Below are positions 9,698 to 18,401 of a stretch of DNA of 64,000 nucleotides, piece by piece; position 1 is the first letter of the stretch, and every line of letters begins with the position of its first letter. Origin of the DNA: Corynebacterium singulare (GTDB taxonomy: Bacteria > Actinomycetota > Actinomycetes > Mycobacteriales > Mycobacteriaceae); assembly GCF_000833575.1 (NCBI RefSeq), contig NZ_CP010827.1:1847993-1911992 (forward strand), read 5' to 3'. Below the pieces are notes generated by a model that searched no databases, was not told where the DNA came from, and saw only the letters and a list, made by a program, of their open reading frames with translations. The position numbers and the translations under genes were made by a program.

Positions 9698-10306
9698 ATG
9701 ACCGTTGCACTGCCCACGTCCCTGCATGTCGACCACCTCCTTCCCGCCTTGTGCCCCAGTGCGGACCTCAACGGCGTGAAGTTGTGTGATGACGGTTTCA
9801 GTGACTCCCCTGCCAGCATCCAGCTCTCTCGAACACTGTCTATGGCCATACAGCACGGCGCGGGCACAACAGTTAAGCGAGTGAGCCAGCGCGCACTTGA
9901 TGACATGGGACTTACAGTGCGCCAAGCATGGGATGCCGCCGCACTGAACTTGCAGCGCCGAGCACTCACCGACCGGGGCCTGCGCTTCTTTACCCGCCCG
10001 GCCGAGCACAGCCTACCCGGCGCGCACGGCGGCCTGGAAGTGCGCACCCAACACTGCACAATGTCTGCTTGGCTCGCTCATCCACAAACGTTCGTTATTG
10101 TGGACAATCACCTTCGGCGGCTGACCCAAGCTCAGCGCATCACCTACCTGGTTCCTGATTCCCAGACGGTCTACGCCTTGGTTGATGTTTCTCATCACGC
10201 GGCCATTGAACTGGCTGACCGCGCGTGTGAACTGCGCCCGCGCCATAGACCCACTCTCAGCCCACAACCACTAGTATTGGCTAACGGCTTTCCACTGGAG
10301 GTATAA
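9698..10306 (+). CDS. Conserved hypothetical protein
   Basis: A 202-residue soluble protein without signal peptide, membrane segment or a domain I recognise. Features seen: an N-terminal stretch with two cysteines (residues 18 and 30), a helical, Arg/Gln-rich middle (residues 45-105), and a C-terminal half with many His residues (SHHAAIELADRACELRPRHRP). It has good codon use and starts at ATG 9698 with GGAGCC upstream. It is followed after 52 bp by the alarmone synthetase-like gene on the same strand, which may share the transcript. Short hairpin and T-run features lie in the 120 bp before it (9590-9625), consistent with a weak terminator for the exonuclease gene. Confidence 0.6.
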   Translation: MTVALPTSLHVDHLLPALCPSADLNGVKLCDDGFSDSPASIQLSRTLSMAIQHGAGTTVKRVSQRALDDMGLTVRQAWDAAALNLQRRALTDRGLRFFTRPAEHSLPGAHGGLEVRTQHCTMSAWLAHPQTFVIVDNHLRRLTQAQRITYLVPDSQTVYALVDVSHHAAIELADRACELRPRHRPTLSPQPLVLANGFPLEV

Positions 10307-10358
10307 GGCACCTCCACTGAATTCCCCGCCGTTGCCGAAAGGAGTCGTGTTCATATCA

Positions 10359-11357
10359 ATGGCTGAATCACCCATGTCCCGCCTGAGCAACCAATACCAC
10401 TCCTGGATTCATGCCCACCCCACCGCGGCACAAGACTTCCGATACACCATTGAAGAACTGCTCAACGACGCCGGCATTATCTTCGACCGCGTAGCCACCC
10501 GCGTGAAACAGTGGCCCTCACTCAAGGCCAAGGCTAAGAAAAAGCGTGAGAACGGTGAACTCATGTATCCCTCGCCGTGGGAGGACATCCATGATGTCCT
10601 CGGCGTGCGCATCAATGTTTTTCATTCCACGGTAATTCCCGAAGCTCTCGCTGTCCTTGGGGAAACGTTTGACGTCAAGCGTTCCGTCGACAAGGCTGCG
10701 GAAACCCGTATTTCCGGTGGTTTTGGTTATGGTTCCCACCACCTGGTCCTCACAGTCACTGAAGATAGCACCGCAGCCCTCGAAGAGCTTGTGCCCTATG
10801 TCGGCTGGACCTTCGAGGTTCAGATCCGCACCGTCCTGCAGCATGCGTGGGCCGAGTTTGAGCACGATATCCGGTACAAACAAGGCCCGAACCCGCCGTC
10901 TCCACAGGTCGATCGCCTCTTTACCCTCGCTGCTGGTCTCATCGAGCTCGCCGACCAACAGTTTGATGAAATCGCAGCGCTCAAGGCTCCGCGAACCGAA
11001 ACTGACAAGGACATTGATCTCACTGCGGAAACGTTGCCTGGCGTGCTCGCCATCATCTTAGGAAATCGTTTCCCACGCTCCCGCTCAGAGCACTACCGCT
11101 TCCTCGCTGAACTCCTAGAGAGCAATGGCATCACCCGCTTGAGCCAACTCAGGGATTTACTGGATGAGGACGCCATCGCCCACGTGCACGACGCTATGCG
11201 CTACCGTTTCCGCCCGGGGCAGGTCAGGCTTATCGACGATTTATTGCTCGACAAGTTCGGACCCCAGCACATTGAGGCCACGTCGGAAGCGGGCGACCGT
11301 TCCGACCGCAAGCGCCGCTTGAACGCCCGGCTTAAGGCTTTGCGTAGCACCCGCTAG
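10359..11357 (+). CDS. RelA/SpoT-domain protein, small alarmone synthetase type
   Basis: Single-domain (p)ppGpp synthetases transfer pyrophosphate from ATP to GDP or GTP during stress. In this 332-residue protein the synthetase motifs run in order: RVKQWPSLKAKAKKKREN (ATP contacts), EDIHDVLGVRI (metal Asp), GFGYGSHHLVL (nucleotide loop; the usual Arg in GYRS is Gly here) and FEVQIRTVLQHAWAEFEHD with the catalytic Glu, then RYK. There is no hydrolase HD domain, TGS or ACT. The C-terminal 150 residues are a helical extension longer than in typical RelP/RelQ. I chose ATG 10359 because AAAGGAG lies about 13 bases upstream; TTG 10332 and GTG 10347 are also in frame. The GYGS change makes activity uncertain. 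Confidence 0.85.
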   Translation: MAESPMSRLSNQYHSWIHAHPTAAQDFRYTIEELLNDAGIIFDRVATRVKQWPSLKAKAKKKRENGELMYPSPWEDIHDVLGVRINVFHSTVIPEALAVLGETFDVKRSVDKAAETRISGGFGYGSHHLVLTVTEDSTAALEELVPYVGWTFEVQIRTVLQHAWAEFEHDIRYKQGPNPPSPQVDRLFTLAAGLIELADQQFDEIAALKAPRTETDKDIDLTAETLPGVLAIILGNRFPRSRSEHYRFLAELLESNGITRLSQLRDLLDEDAIAHVHDAMRYRFRPGQVRLIDDLLLDKFGPQHIEATSEAGDRSDRKRRLNARLKALRSTR

Positions 11358-11361
11358 GTAG

Positions 11362-11748
11362 TCACCTGAAACCACCGCGGAACTTATCCATCTGCCGGCG
11401 TTCCTTCTTGGTGGGGCGTCCGGCGCCACGTGGGCGAACCGGAACTGACGGAAGGAATTCCTTCGGTGGAGGTGGCGGGGCGTGGTCGATGTAGCAGGTG
11501 CGCGCGACGGGAGCCCCCACGCGCTTGGACACGGTGGCAAGAACTTCCAGGTCATGCTCGTGATGGTTGCGCCACACGCGGACGCGGTCACCAGGGACGA
11601 CCTGCTGTGCTGGCTTGGTGGCGTTGCCGTTGAGTTTGACGTGCCCGGCGCGCACTGCGGTGGCAGCCTCGGAACGGGTCTTGAACATGCGAACAGACCA
11701 GACCCAGGCATCGATACGAACTGGGCGGCCGTCTGGCTGAATAGCCAT
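11362..11748 (-). CDS. S4-domain RNA-binding protein (Hsp15-like)
   Basis: A 128-residue basic protein. Residues 10-58 form an S4 RNA-binding domain (RIDAWVWSVRMFKTRSEA, then VRAGHVKLNGN and VVPGDRVRVWRN). The tail is proline- and arginine-rich (PRGAGRPTKKERRQMDKFRGG), as in the Hsp15/YbcJ-like group that binds stalled 50S subunits or rRNA. It ends 4 bp from the stop of the convergent alarmone synthetase gene and lies 8 bp after the small membrane protein gene on its own strand, so the two are likely cotranscribed. Confidence 0.85.
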   Translation of the reverse strand: MAIQPDGRPVRIDAWVWSVRMFKTRSEAATAVRAGHVKLNGNATKPAQQVVPGDRVRVWRNHHEHDLEVLATVSKRVGAPVARTCYIDHAPPPPPKEFLPSVPVRPRGAGRPTKKERRQMDKFRGGFR

Positions 11749-11756
11749 AGGGAGGC

Positions 11757-11993
11757 CTAAAGGTTGTGGTTTTCGTTCACGATCTTCTGGATCTTTAGCC
11801 AGTTATAGGCGCCACCCACCACGGCGATGACGAGACCTAGCACCATCCACGTGGAAAAACTCCCCACAGTTAATCCCAGGAGGATACCTCCGCCGACGCC
11901 ACCCACAACGGCAATAGCGCCGTTCCGTGCGTGGGTACGCACGGCTTGCTTGCGCTTCTCAATAGGGTTATTGGGGCGTCGCTGCATAGTCAT
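11757..11993 (-). CDS. Small two-helix membrane protein
   Basis: A 78-residue protein with a basic N-terminus (MQRRPNNPIEKRKQAVRTHARN) and two hydrophobic, glycine-rich segments (about residues 25-44 and 48-66). The charge distribution puts both ends in the cytosol. It resembles the many short actinobacterial membrane proteins without assigned function. It directly precedes the S4-domain gene. Codon use matches its neighbours. Confidence 0.6.
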   Translation of the reverse strand: MTMQRRPNNPIEKRKQAVRTHARNGAIAVVGGVGGGILLGLTVGSFSTWMVLGLVIAVVGGAYNWLKIQKIVNENHNL

Positions 11994-12057
11994 GGCGCTA
12001 ATTCTACAATCCTTCTATCCTCTATGCGGCGTGGACTCGGGCTCGTAGCACTACGAG

Positions 12058-12702
12058 TTAACCGCTGAGTTCCACCCAGGCTGTGCCCGCTTCGTTCGGG
12101 GCCACCTCCCCCTGGGTCAGGGCAGCCAGGGTGGCGGTGAGTTCTTCTTCCCCACCGGGTGCGACGGACACGGTAAACATCACCGCCTGGCCGTAGGCAG
12201 TGTCGACGATGTCCACCCCGCGGTTGCGTAGGTCCGCCTCGAGGCGCCCAGCATCGGCGTGAGAAACCTCAAGAGTGTACAGCTCGCGAAGGGCCCGAGT
12301 GACGGCCGTTACTTGTTCCATGGTCTCGCTTACTGCACCGCCATACGCATGGACAAGCCCTCCTGCACCCAGCTTGATACCACCGAAATAGCGCACCACG
12401 ACCGCACAAATATCGAGCAGACCGGAACCTTTCAGTACGTCGAGCATGGGCTTACCCGCAGTACCGGAAGGCTCGCCGTCGTCAGAAGATCGCTCCACCG
12501 GGTTCGAACCATCCACGTGGTAGATGTAGGCAGAGCAGTGGTGGCGGGCATCGGGGAACCGGTCCCGGGCGGAATCGATGAACGCCCGCGCTTCGTCCTC
12601 ATCCGTCACCCGCCCGATAAGGGTGATGAATCGAGAACGCTTAATCTCAATCTCGTGCTCGACAGTCTTCCCTGCGACTGGACGTTGGTATTTCTCCAGC
12701 AT
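12058..12702 (-). CDS. YigZ/IMPACT family protein
   Basis: A 214-residue protein of the UPF0029/IMPACT family. The N-terminal domain (residues 10-125) shows the signature blocks EIEIKRSRFITLIGRV, DGEPSGTAGKPMLDVL and VVRYFGGIKLGAGGLVHAYG. The C-terminal domain (about 140-205) is the DUF1949 ferredoxin-like fold. Members bind ribosomes or nucleotides, but the bacterial role is not settled. The start codon ATG 12702 overlaps the ilvA stop by one base (TAATG), so translation is probably coupled to ilvA. A 7-bp hairpin (CTCGTAG/CTACGAG at 12042-12057) sits right after its stop. Confidence 0.9.
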   Translation of the reverse strand: MLEKYQRPVAGKTVEHEIEIKRSRFITLIGRVTDEDEARAFIDSARDRFPDARHHCSAYIYHVDGSNPVERSSDDGEPSGTAGKPMLDVLKGSGLLDICAVVVRYFGGIKLGAGGLVHAYGGAVSETMEQVTAVTRALRELYTLEVSHADAGRLEADLRNRGVDIVDTAYGQAVMFTVSVAPGGEEELTATLAALTQGEVAPNEAGTAWVELSG

Positions 12703-13985
12703 TAGGCGACGAGGAAGTCGTACTCGGGGGTGCCTGGCTTCAGCTGCTGGCAGTTCAGCTTCGATTCTTCCATGCGCTCCAACAAACCATCGATACCTGC
12801 CGCGGTTCCTAACTCAATGCCCACGAGTGCAGCACCAGTTTCGCGGTTATTGCGCTTGAGATACTCGAACAACGTGATGTCATCCTCCGGACCAAGGACA
12901 TCCTGCAGGAAGTGGCGCAGCTGACCTGGTTCCTGCGGGAAGTTCACGAGAAAGTAGTGCTTGAGCCCGCGGTGCACCAGAGAGCGCTCCATGATTTCGG
13001 CGTAGCGCAGCACATCATTGTTGCCGCCGGAAATCACGCAGACCACCGTTGATCCCGGTTGCAGGTTGAGCGTGCGCAAGCCGGTGACGCTCAGTGCGCC
13101 GGCGGGCTCGGCAATGATGCCCTCGTTTTGGTACAGCGCGAGCTGCTCCGTGCACACGGCACCTTCGGAGACGGTATCCCAATGCAGGCGGCCCTGGTTG
13201 GCTTCCAGAACCTTAAAAGGTAACTCCCCTATGCGTTTGACAGCGGCACCATCCACAAATGGGTCCACGGTTTCCAGCGTCACCGGTTCGCCCGCTGCAA
13301 AGGCTGCGCTGAGTGACGCCGCCCCGGCCGGCTCAATCCCCACCACTGCCGTGCGAGGGGCCATGTCCGCTAGATACGACGTGATGCCGGAGATCAGACC
13401 GCCACCGCCGACGGGTACCACGACGGTGTCGAGGGACTTGCCCAAAGATGATAGCTGCGCCACGATCTCAGCGGCGACCGTGCCCTGGCCGGTGACGGTA
13501 TCGCGGGAGTCAAAAGGCTCGATGAAAAACGCACCACGCTCCGCGGCATCTGCGTGTGCTGCAGCTGCTGCCTCATCAAAGTTAGCGCCAGTGACGACGA
13601 GCTCCACGAAGTCCCCACCATGAACGAGGATGCGGTCGCGCTTCTGCTTCGGAGTGGGTTCCGGGACGTAAATCTTGCCTTGGATCCCCATGGTCCGGCA
13701 GGCGTAAGCCACGCCTTGGGCATGGTTGCCTGCCGACGCCGTGACGATGCCCTGCGCGCGCTGCTTCTCACCAAGGTTGGACATTCCGTAGATGGCGCCG
13801 CGAATCTTGTAGGAGCGAACGTCCTGCAGGTCCTCACGTTTGAGGTAGACCTCATACCCGGTTTCCTGGGACAGGCGCGGGCAGTATTGCAGAGGGGTCG
13901 GGGCGATCTCCGAGCTAATGCGTGATTGGGCCAGCTGGATATCCGAGGCGTGGACTGGCTCGAAGTCTTCCGGGGTGCGTGTCAT
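12702..13985 (-). CDS. ilvA: Threonine ammonia-lyase (threonine deaminase) IlvA
   Basis: IlvA dehydrates and deaminates L-threonine to 2-oxobutanoate, the first committed step to isoleucine. The 427-residue protein has the fold-II PLP domain with Lys in VRSYKIRGA, the phosphate-binding loop VPVGGGGLISG and the substrate loop ASAGNHAQGVAYA. The C-terminal 85 residues (from RGLKHYFLVNFPQEPGQL) are a single ACT-like regulatory domain, the form usual in Corynebacterium, where isoleucine inhibits the enzyme. This is shorter than the E. coli enzyme, which has two such domains. Followed by YigZ with a one-base overlap. The divergent gene at 14162 shares the 176-bp upstream region. Confidence 0.95.
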   Translation of the reverse strand: MTRTPEDFEPVHASDIQLAQSRISSEIAPTPLQYCPRLSQETGYEVYLKREDLQDVRSYKIRGAIYGMSNLGEKQRAQGIVTASAGNHAQGVAYACRTMGIQGKIYVPEPTPKQKRDRILVHGGDFVELVVTGANFDEAAAAAHADAAERGAFFIEPFDSRDTVTGQGTVAAEIVAQLSSLGKSLDTVVVPVGGGGLISGITSYLADMAPRTAVVGIEPAGAASLSAAFAAGEPVTLETVDPFVDGAAVKRIGELPFKVLEANQGRLHWDTVSEGAVCTEQLALYQNEGIIAEPAGALSVTGLRTLNLQPGSTVVCVISGGNNDVLRYAEIMERSLVHRGLKHYFLVNFPQEPGQLRHFLQDVLGPEDDITLFEYLKRNNRETGAALVGIELGTAAGIDGLLERMEESKLNCQQLKPGTPEYDFLVA

Positions 13986-14161
13986 GGTGGCTCATTCTAC
14001 GCGCTGCTCTGCGCGCGACGCGCATTACCTAACGTTCGACCGGTTCACCGAAGATTCACCCAGATCTTGCCCGGACGTCATGTTCTGTTCCTCAAAGCGG
14101 CACACAGCGGCACGTACCGTAGTTCGGAATCTTTCCGTCTCATCACAAGGAGCCTCCCGCT

Positions 14162-16198
14162 ATGTCTCGCTCTTTCTCCCGCCGCGCCCTTGCCCTGTGC
14201 GTTGCAACCGCTACCACCGTCAGCCTGGCTGTCCCAGCAGCTTCCGCCAAGATTGTGGATAGCGTGATCGAGCACTCTGTTGCCAACGCAAGCCTCAAGG
14301 TTTCCCCGATTGGCACTTACGAGTCGGGTGTATACAAGGAGTCCGCTGCCGAAATCGTGGCCTTCCACCCAGCAACCAAGCGCATCCTCACCGTCAATGC
14401 TCATGCCGGTGAGATTGATGTTCTTGATGCTTCCGACCCGACAACCCTCACTCGCATCAGTTCGATTTCCGCAGGCGAAGGCAAAGAGATCAACTCTGTT
14501 GCTGTTCGCCCTGACGGTCTGGCTGTCGCCGCCGTTCAGCAGGCCGACAAGACCGAGGAAGGCGAAGCGCTGTTCTTCAACGTCGCGGCTGAGAACCTGG
14601 AGTCCGCAGAGTTGGGCCGCGTGACCGTCGGCGCTCTTCCGGATAACGTTCATATCACTGCCGATGGGAGCTACGCCCTGGTGGCCAACGAGGGTGAGCC
14701 CTCCAACGAGCTCAACGCTGAAGGTACTGATTACGCTACGGACCCGGAGGGCTCCGTGTCCGTTATCAAGCTGCCAGAGAGCGTCGAAGCCCCAACCGAG
14801 GCTGATGCCCGCGTTGCTGACTTTAAGGCCTTTGACGGCCAGGATCTCCCGGAGGGCGTGCGCGTCTTCGGCCCGTCCGCACACGAGTCCAAGCCTTCCA
14901 TCGACTTCGAGCCTGAGTACATCTCCTCCCAGGACGGCAAGGCATTCGTGACCTTGCAGGAGGCGAATGCGATTGCCATCGTCGATATCGAGTCCGCCAC
15001 CGTGGAGAAGATTCTGCCGGCACACATCGCTGATCACTCCACGGTTCCGCTCGATACCTCCAACAAGGATGACAAGGCTGAGCTCCGCACGGTTCCGGTG
15101 AAGGGCCTGTCCATGCCGGATTCCATCGGTGCTTTCACTGCGGGTGGCCAGACTTATTTCGCCACCGCCAATGAGGGCGACGCCCGCGAGTGGGGTGTCA
15201 AGGAGAAGGACGGCGGCTCCGGCGTCTACACCGATGAGGTGGAGCTCGGGGACCTTGTTGAGGAAGGCAAGGTGTGCGAGGGCGCGCTTGGCGACGTCTC
15301 CCTGGAAGACCTCGCCGACAAGAAGCAGGCCGGCAACCTAAAGCTCACCAACGCCTCCGGCTGGAATGAGGAGAAGGGCTGCTTCGACGAACTGTACGCC
15401 TACGGCTCCCGCTCCTTCAGCATCTACGATGCGAACGGCACCGTCGTCTTCGACTCTGGCGCTCAGTTCGAGCAGATCACGGCAGAGCTCAACAAGCCGG
15501 GCGTATTCCACCACAACGCTGACAACGAAGGGGCCGAGTTCGATGACCGCTCCGACAACAAGGGCCCCGAGCCGGAGGCCCTCGTTATTGGCAAGGTGGG
15601 CGAGCGCACCTACGCCTTCATTGGTGCTGAGCGTGTCGGCGGCATCTTCGTCTACGACGTCACCGACCCCGCCAACGCTTCCTTTGTCACCTACGTCAAC
15701 AACCGTGACTTCTCCACCGATGAGTTTGCTGATGCCGGCGACCTCGGCCCAGAGGGCTTCGCTTTCGTAGATAAGGCGGACTCCCCAAATGGTGATTACC
15801 TGCTCATCGTCGGCAACGAGGTTTCTGGTACCACCACTGTCTACTCCGTCGAGGACCTCCTTGGCTCCACCGATGGAGAACCGGACGACTCCAACTCCGA
15901 TGACGCCGGCAACAACAGCGGCGATCAGGATGGCAAGGACGAGCAGGATGCCGGCACCGACCAGGACAATTCTGACCAGGACGACAACAGCAAGGACACC
16001 CAGGGCGGCAAGGACTCCAAGGGCTCTGCGGAGAACAGCTCCCGCTCGGTTTCTGGCGGTGTCATCGCCGGTTCCGTCATTGGTGTGATTGCCGCGCTGG
16101 CCGCAACCATTGGCATTCTGCGTGTCCCGGGCGTCCGCGAGACCGTACTCAGCCTCGCTCCGGCTCCGCTGCGTGCACAGCTGGAGAAGTTCCTCTAA
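14162..16198 (+). CDS. Secreted choice-of-anchor I beta-propeller protein with C-terminal membrane anchor
   Basis: A 678-residue surface protein. Residues 1-29 are a signal peptide (SRRALALCVATATTVSL, cleavage near ASA-K). Residues 35-555 form a beta-propeller of the choice-of-anchor I/alkaline-phosphatase-like family, with the repeated patterns SVAVRPDGLAVAAV, ADGSYALVANEGEPS, YFATANEGDAREWG and AFIGAERVGGIFVYDV. Acidic residues in these loops suggest calcium binding. Residues 565-635 are a Asp/Asn/Ser-rich linker, and 640-660 a transmembrane helix followed by a short basic tail, so the protein is held in the membrane across the wall. ACAAGGAG precedes ATG 14162. Members often accompany phosphate starvation genes, but no such context is visible here. 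Confidence 0.8.
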   Translation: MSRSFSRRALALCVATATTVSLAVPAASAKIVDSVIEHSVANASLKVSPIGTYESGVYKESAAEIVAFHPATKRILTVNAHAGEIDVLDASDPTTLTRISSISAGEGKEINSVAVRPDGLAVAAVQQADKTEEGEALFFNVAAENLESAELGRVTVGALPDNVHITADGSYALVANEGEPSNELNAEGTDYATDPEGSVSVIKLPESVEAPTEADARVADFKAFDGQDLPEGVRVFGPSAHESKPSIDFEPEYISSQDGKAFVTLQEANAIAIVDIESATVEKILPAHIADHSTVPLDTSNKDDKAELRTVPVKGLSMPDSIGAFTAGGQTYFATANEGDAREWGVKEKDGGSGVYTDEVELGDLVEEGKVCEGALGDVSLEDLADKKQAGNLKLTNASGWNEEKGCFDELYAYGSRSFSIYDANGTVVFDSGAQFEQITAELNKPGVFHHNADNEGAEFDDRSDNKGPEPEALVIGKVGERTYAFIGAERVGGIFVYDVTDPANASFVTYVNNRDFSTDEFADAGDLGPEGFAFVDKADSPNGDYLLIVGNEVSGTTTVYSVEDLLGSTDGEPDDSNSDDAGNNSGDQDGKDEQDAGTDQDNSDQDDNSKDTQGGKDSKGSAENSSRSVSGGVIAGSVIGVIAALAATIGILRVPGVRETVLSLAPAPLRAQLEKFL

Positions 16199-16296
16199 GC
16201 CCTATCCCCCCACGGGAAGGGGCTGCTACATTGTAATGAGCTTTCTGAGAAGCCTTTTCATATTTGCCTTTTCCCTTCACAAGGAGAACCCTCGCT

Positions 16297-17019
16297 ATGC
16301 GTCTTTCCACATCCCTTGTCACCGTCTGCGCCACCACGCTGGCGCTAGTCACCCCGCTGGCTGCGGCGGACAACGACACCTCCGCATCCGCATCGGCCAC
16401 CGCATCTGCGACCGCCGCGGCTGCCGACGCCTCCTCCGAGCCCGTCTCCCAGGATGCTTCCGCCGATGCTTCCCAGGCCGCCTCCACACAGGAAGCTGCG
16501 CAGGAGCCGGCTGAAGAGCCGACGAAGGAGACCACCGGCTTCGACGGCGGTTCCTCAGATGTTGGCCACCCCAACACGTCAGAGCTGTCCCAGGAGTGCA
16601 AGGATGAGGTCAACCAGGCGCGTAAGGACCACGAGGCTGCCGTCGCCGACGGCACTGCAGGGTCGTCCTTCATGGGCCCGCAGGAGCTGGCATACGGCGT
16701 GCTGAATGGTTACGGTTCCTCAGGCATGCCGGAGAAGCCGGAGTGCATTGAGACGGAGAAGGAAGCGAAGCTGGAGAAAGAGTGGGACGAGATGCCTGAG
16801 TTCGTCCAGTCTGCTCGCCCGACGGAGAAAACGAAGGAAATCTCCGCGTGGGTTGTCGGCGCCTTGGCTCTGCTCTCCGCGGGGATCCGCGTTGCGGTCG
16901 TCGCGGCTGAGTTCGACCCGTCCATCCTGAACGGCCTGCGCGCCTTCCTCAAGAGCATGGGCTTCTACTGGGACAACAGTAAGAAGAACGACAAGGCCGA
17001 CGTAAAGGCTGCGAACTAA
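16297..17019 (+). CDS. Secreted, membrane-anchored hypothetical protein
   Basis: A 240-residue protein with a signal peptide (MRLSTSLVTVCATTLALVTP, cleavage near AAA-D), an Ala/Ser/Glu-rich low-complexity stretch (residues 27-85), a middle region with a pair of cysteines (SQECKDE and KPECIET), and one transmembrane helix near residues 183-203, followed by a lysine-rich tail. I chose ATG 16297 because AAGGAG lies about 11 bases upstream; a TTG at 16264 would give an unlikely N-terminus. It follows the choice-of-anchor I gene by 98 bp and ends at a strong hairpin. The shared tether design suggests both are envelope proteins, but I do not recognise a function. Confidence 0.75.
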   Translation: MRLSTSLVTVCATTLALVTPLAAADNDTSASASATASATAAAADASSEPVSQDASADASQAASTQEAAQEPAEEPTKETTGFDGGSSDVGHPNTSELSQECKDEVNQARKDHEAAVADGTAGSSFMGPQELAYGVLNGYGSSGMPEKPECIETEKEAKLEKEWDEMPEFVQSARPTEKTKEISAWVVGALALLSAGIRVAVVAAEFDPSILNGLRAFLKSMGFYWDNSKKNDKADVKAAN

Positions 17020-17036
17020 GCCACAGAGTCCACACT

Positions 17037-17072
17037 GGGAGGCGCTGCGAGTTTTTCTCCGCAGCGCCTCCC
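17037..17072. terminator. Bidirectional hairpin between convergent genes
   Basis: A perfect 13-bp stem, GGGAGGCGCTGCG (17037-17049) against CGCAGCGCCTCCC (17060-17072), with a 10-base loop. It lies between the stop of the secreted protein gene and the stop of the convergent MetE-like gene. The U tract is weak on both sides. Confidence 0.75.
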
Positions 17073-17117
17073 CTTGTGTTAGCCGTGGATGACTCTGCTC
17101 CTCCCCCAGGCTAGGCC

Positions 17118-18314
17118 CTAGAACAATTCCTTCGTTGCAATCTCAGCGCCCTCAACGAGGGACTCCAACTTAGCCCACGCGATCTGGTGGTGCAGGCGGC
17201 CACCGAGGCCGCAGTCGGTCGACGCGATGACGTTTTCTGGACCGACCAGCTCGGCGAACTGGATGATGCGGTCAGCAACTAGGCGCGGGTGTTCAACGGC
17301 ATTGGTGGAGTGAGACACCACTCCTGGGTAGATGACGGTGCCTTCCGGCAAAGTGTGGTCCTTCCACACGCGCCACTCATGCGCGTGGCGAGGCGACGCT
17401 CCCTCGAAAGAGAACCCGCCGACTTTAGCCTGCAGGATCTCATCGATGATGTCCTCAAACGGGATGTCCGTCACGTGCGGGCCGTGCCACGAACCCCAGC
17501 AGATGTGCAGACGGGTTTGCTCGCGCGGGATGTCCTTGATGGACTCGTTGAGGATTTCAATGCGCTCGTGCAAGAAGGCCTGGAAATCCTTCACGGTTGG
17601 CTCCGGCACGACGGAATCCCAGGCCTCCGCCAGGTCCGGGGCATCGAATTGCACGGTCAATCCTGCATCGGTGATGGCCTTGTATTCCACCGACAAAGCC
17701 TCACCACAGGCGCGGACCAGCTCGGACTCATCCTCGTAGTACTTATTGGGAAGACGTGCGGCAGCACCCGGGGATAGGGCGGCGACGAAGCCCTCGGTGT
17801 CTGCGGGGAGGGCGTCGGCAAGCAGCTTCACATCAGCCTCGACCTGCTCCTGGCCGATGTAGGTCACCGGGCCGGTGAACTCCGGATTAGCCACCTTCTT
17901 GCGCCCAGTGAAAATGCCTGAATCCGGGTCGTTGTAAGCCTCAGAGAACAGGGCACGGTCGCGGCGATCCTTCATCGAGGACAGACGAATCTTCCCCGGC
18001 TCGGAACGAATCTTATCGCCGATTTCCCAGCGGTCCTTGTCCGTCATGGTCAGACCACCCAGGCGGGTAAAGGAGTAGTTCCACCAGGCGCCGTAATCCA
18101 CGGCGCCGGAGGTGATGTGGCCGTACTCGCCCTCGTTGATGATGTCGACGCCGAGATCCACCTGGCGCTTCACCACATCCGCGACGGAGCGCTCCAAGAT
18201 TTCGTGGAATTTCTCATCTGAGATGGTTCCTGCAGAACGCTCGAGGTTGGCCTCCAGCAGTTCCTTCGTGCGCGGCAGCGAGCCGACGTGAGTCGTGCGA
18301 ATCTTGTTGACCAT
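17118..18314 (-). CDS. Cobalamin-independent methionine synthase-like protein (MetE C-terminal domain family)
   Basis: A 398-residue single-barrel protein of the UROD/MetE superfamily. It has the start motif TTHVGSLPRT, VDIINEGEYG, and the zinc-site pieces HICWGSWHGPH and ASTDCGLGGR. Such stand-alone proteins resemble the catalytic half of MetE or coenzyme M-type methyl/alkyl transferases, and lack the MetE N-terminal folate-binding barrel (full MetE is about 750 residues). The acceptor is therefore probably a thiol, but the substrate is unknown. The gene stands alone, with its own 87-bp upstream region holding an inverted repeat at 18348-18367. Confidence 0.85.
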   Translation of the reverse strand: MVNKIRTTHVGSLPRTKELLEANLERSAGTISDEKFHEILERSVADVVKRQVDLGVDIINEGEYGHITSGAVDYGAWWNYSFTRLGGLTMTDKDRWEIGDKIRSEPGKIRLSSMKDRRDRALFSEAYNDPDSGIFTGRKKVANPEFTGPVTYIGQEQVEADVKLLADALPADTEGFVAALSPGAAARLPNKYYEDESELVRACGEALSVEYKAITDAGLTVQFDAPDLAEAWDSVVPEPTVKDFQAFLHERIEILNESIKDIPREQTRLHICWGSWHGPHVTDIPFEDIIDEILQAKVGGFSFEGASPRHAHEWRVWKDHTLPEGTVIYPGVVSHSTNAVEHPRLVADRIIQFAELVGPENVIASTDCGLGGRLHHQIAWAKLESLVEGAEIATKELF

Positions 18315-18347
18315 GGGGGAAGGGATGTCCTTTCTTCTAGTCTATGC

Positions 18348-18367
18348 TGTCTAGAATAACGTAGACA
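18348..18367. promoter_or_regulatory. Inverted repeat upstream of the MetE-like gene
   Basis: TGTCTA (18348-18353) and TAGACA (18362-18367) form a 6-bp inverted repeat with an 8-bp spacer, 34 bp before the MetE-like start codon. A third GTCTA lies at 18340-18344. The position fits an operator. The protein that would bind it is not known. Confidence 0.45.
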
Positions 18368-18401
18368 TCACGCTCCCACTGGATCTCGCATCACCTTAAA
18401 T

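Noticed and set aside
18340..18367. McbR operator before the MetE-like gene
   Set aside because: The half-sites are in the reverse order and with a different spacer from the known McbR site.
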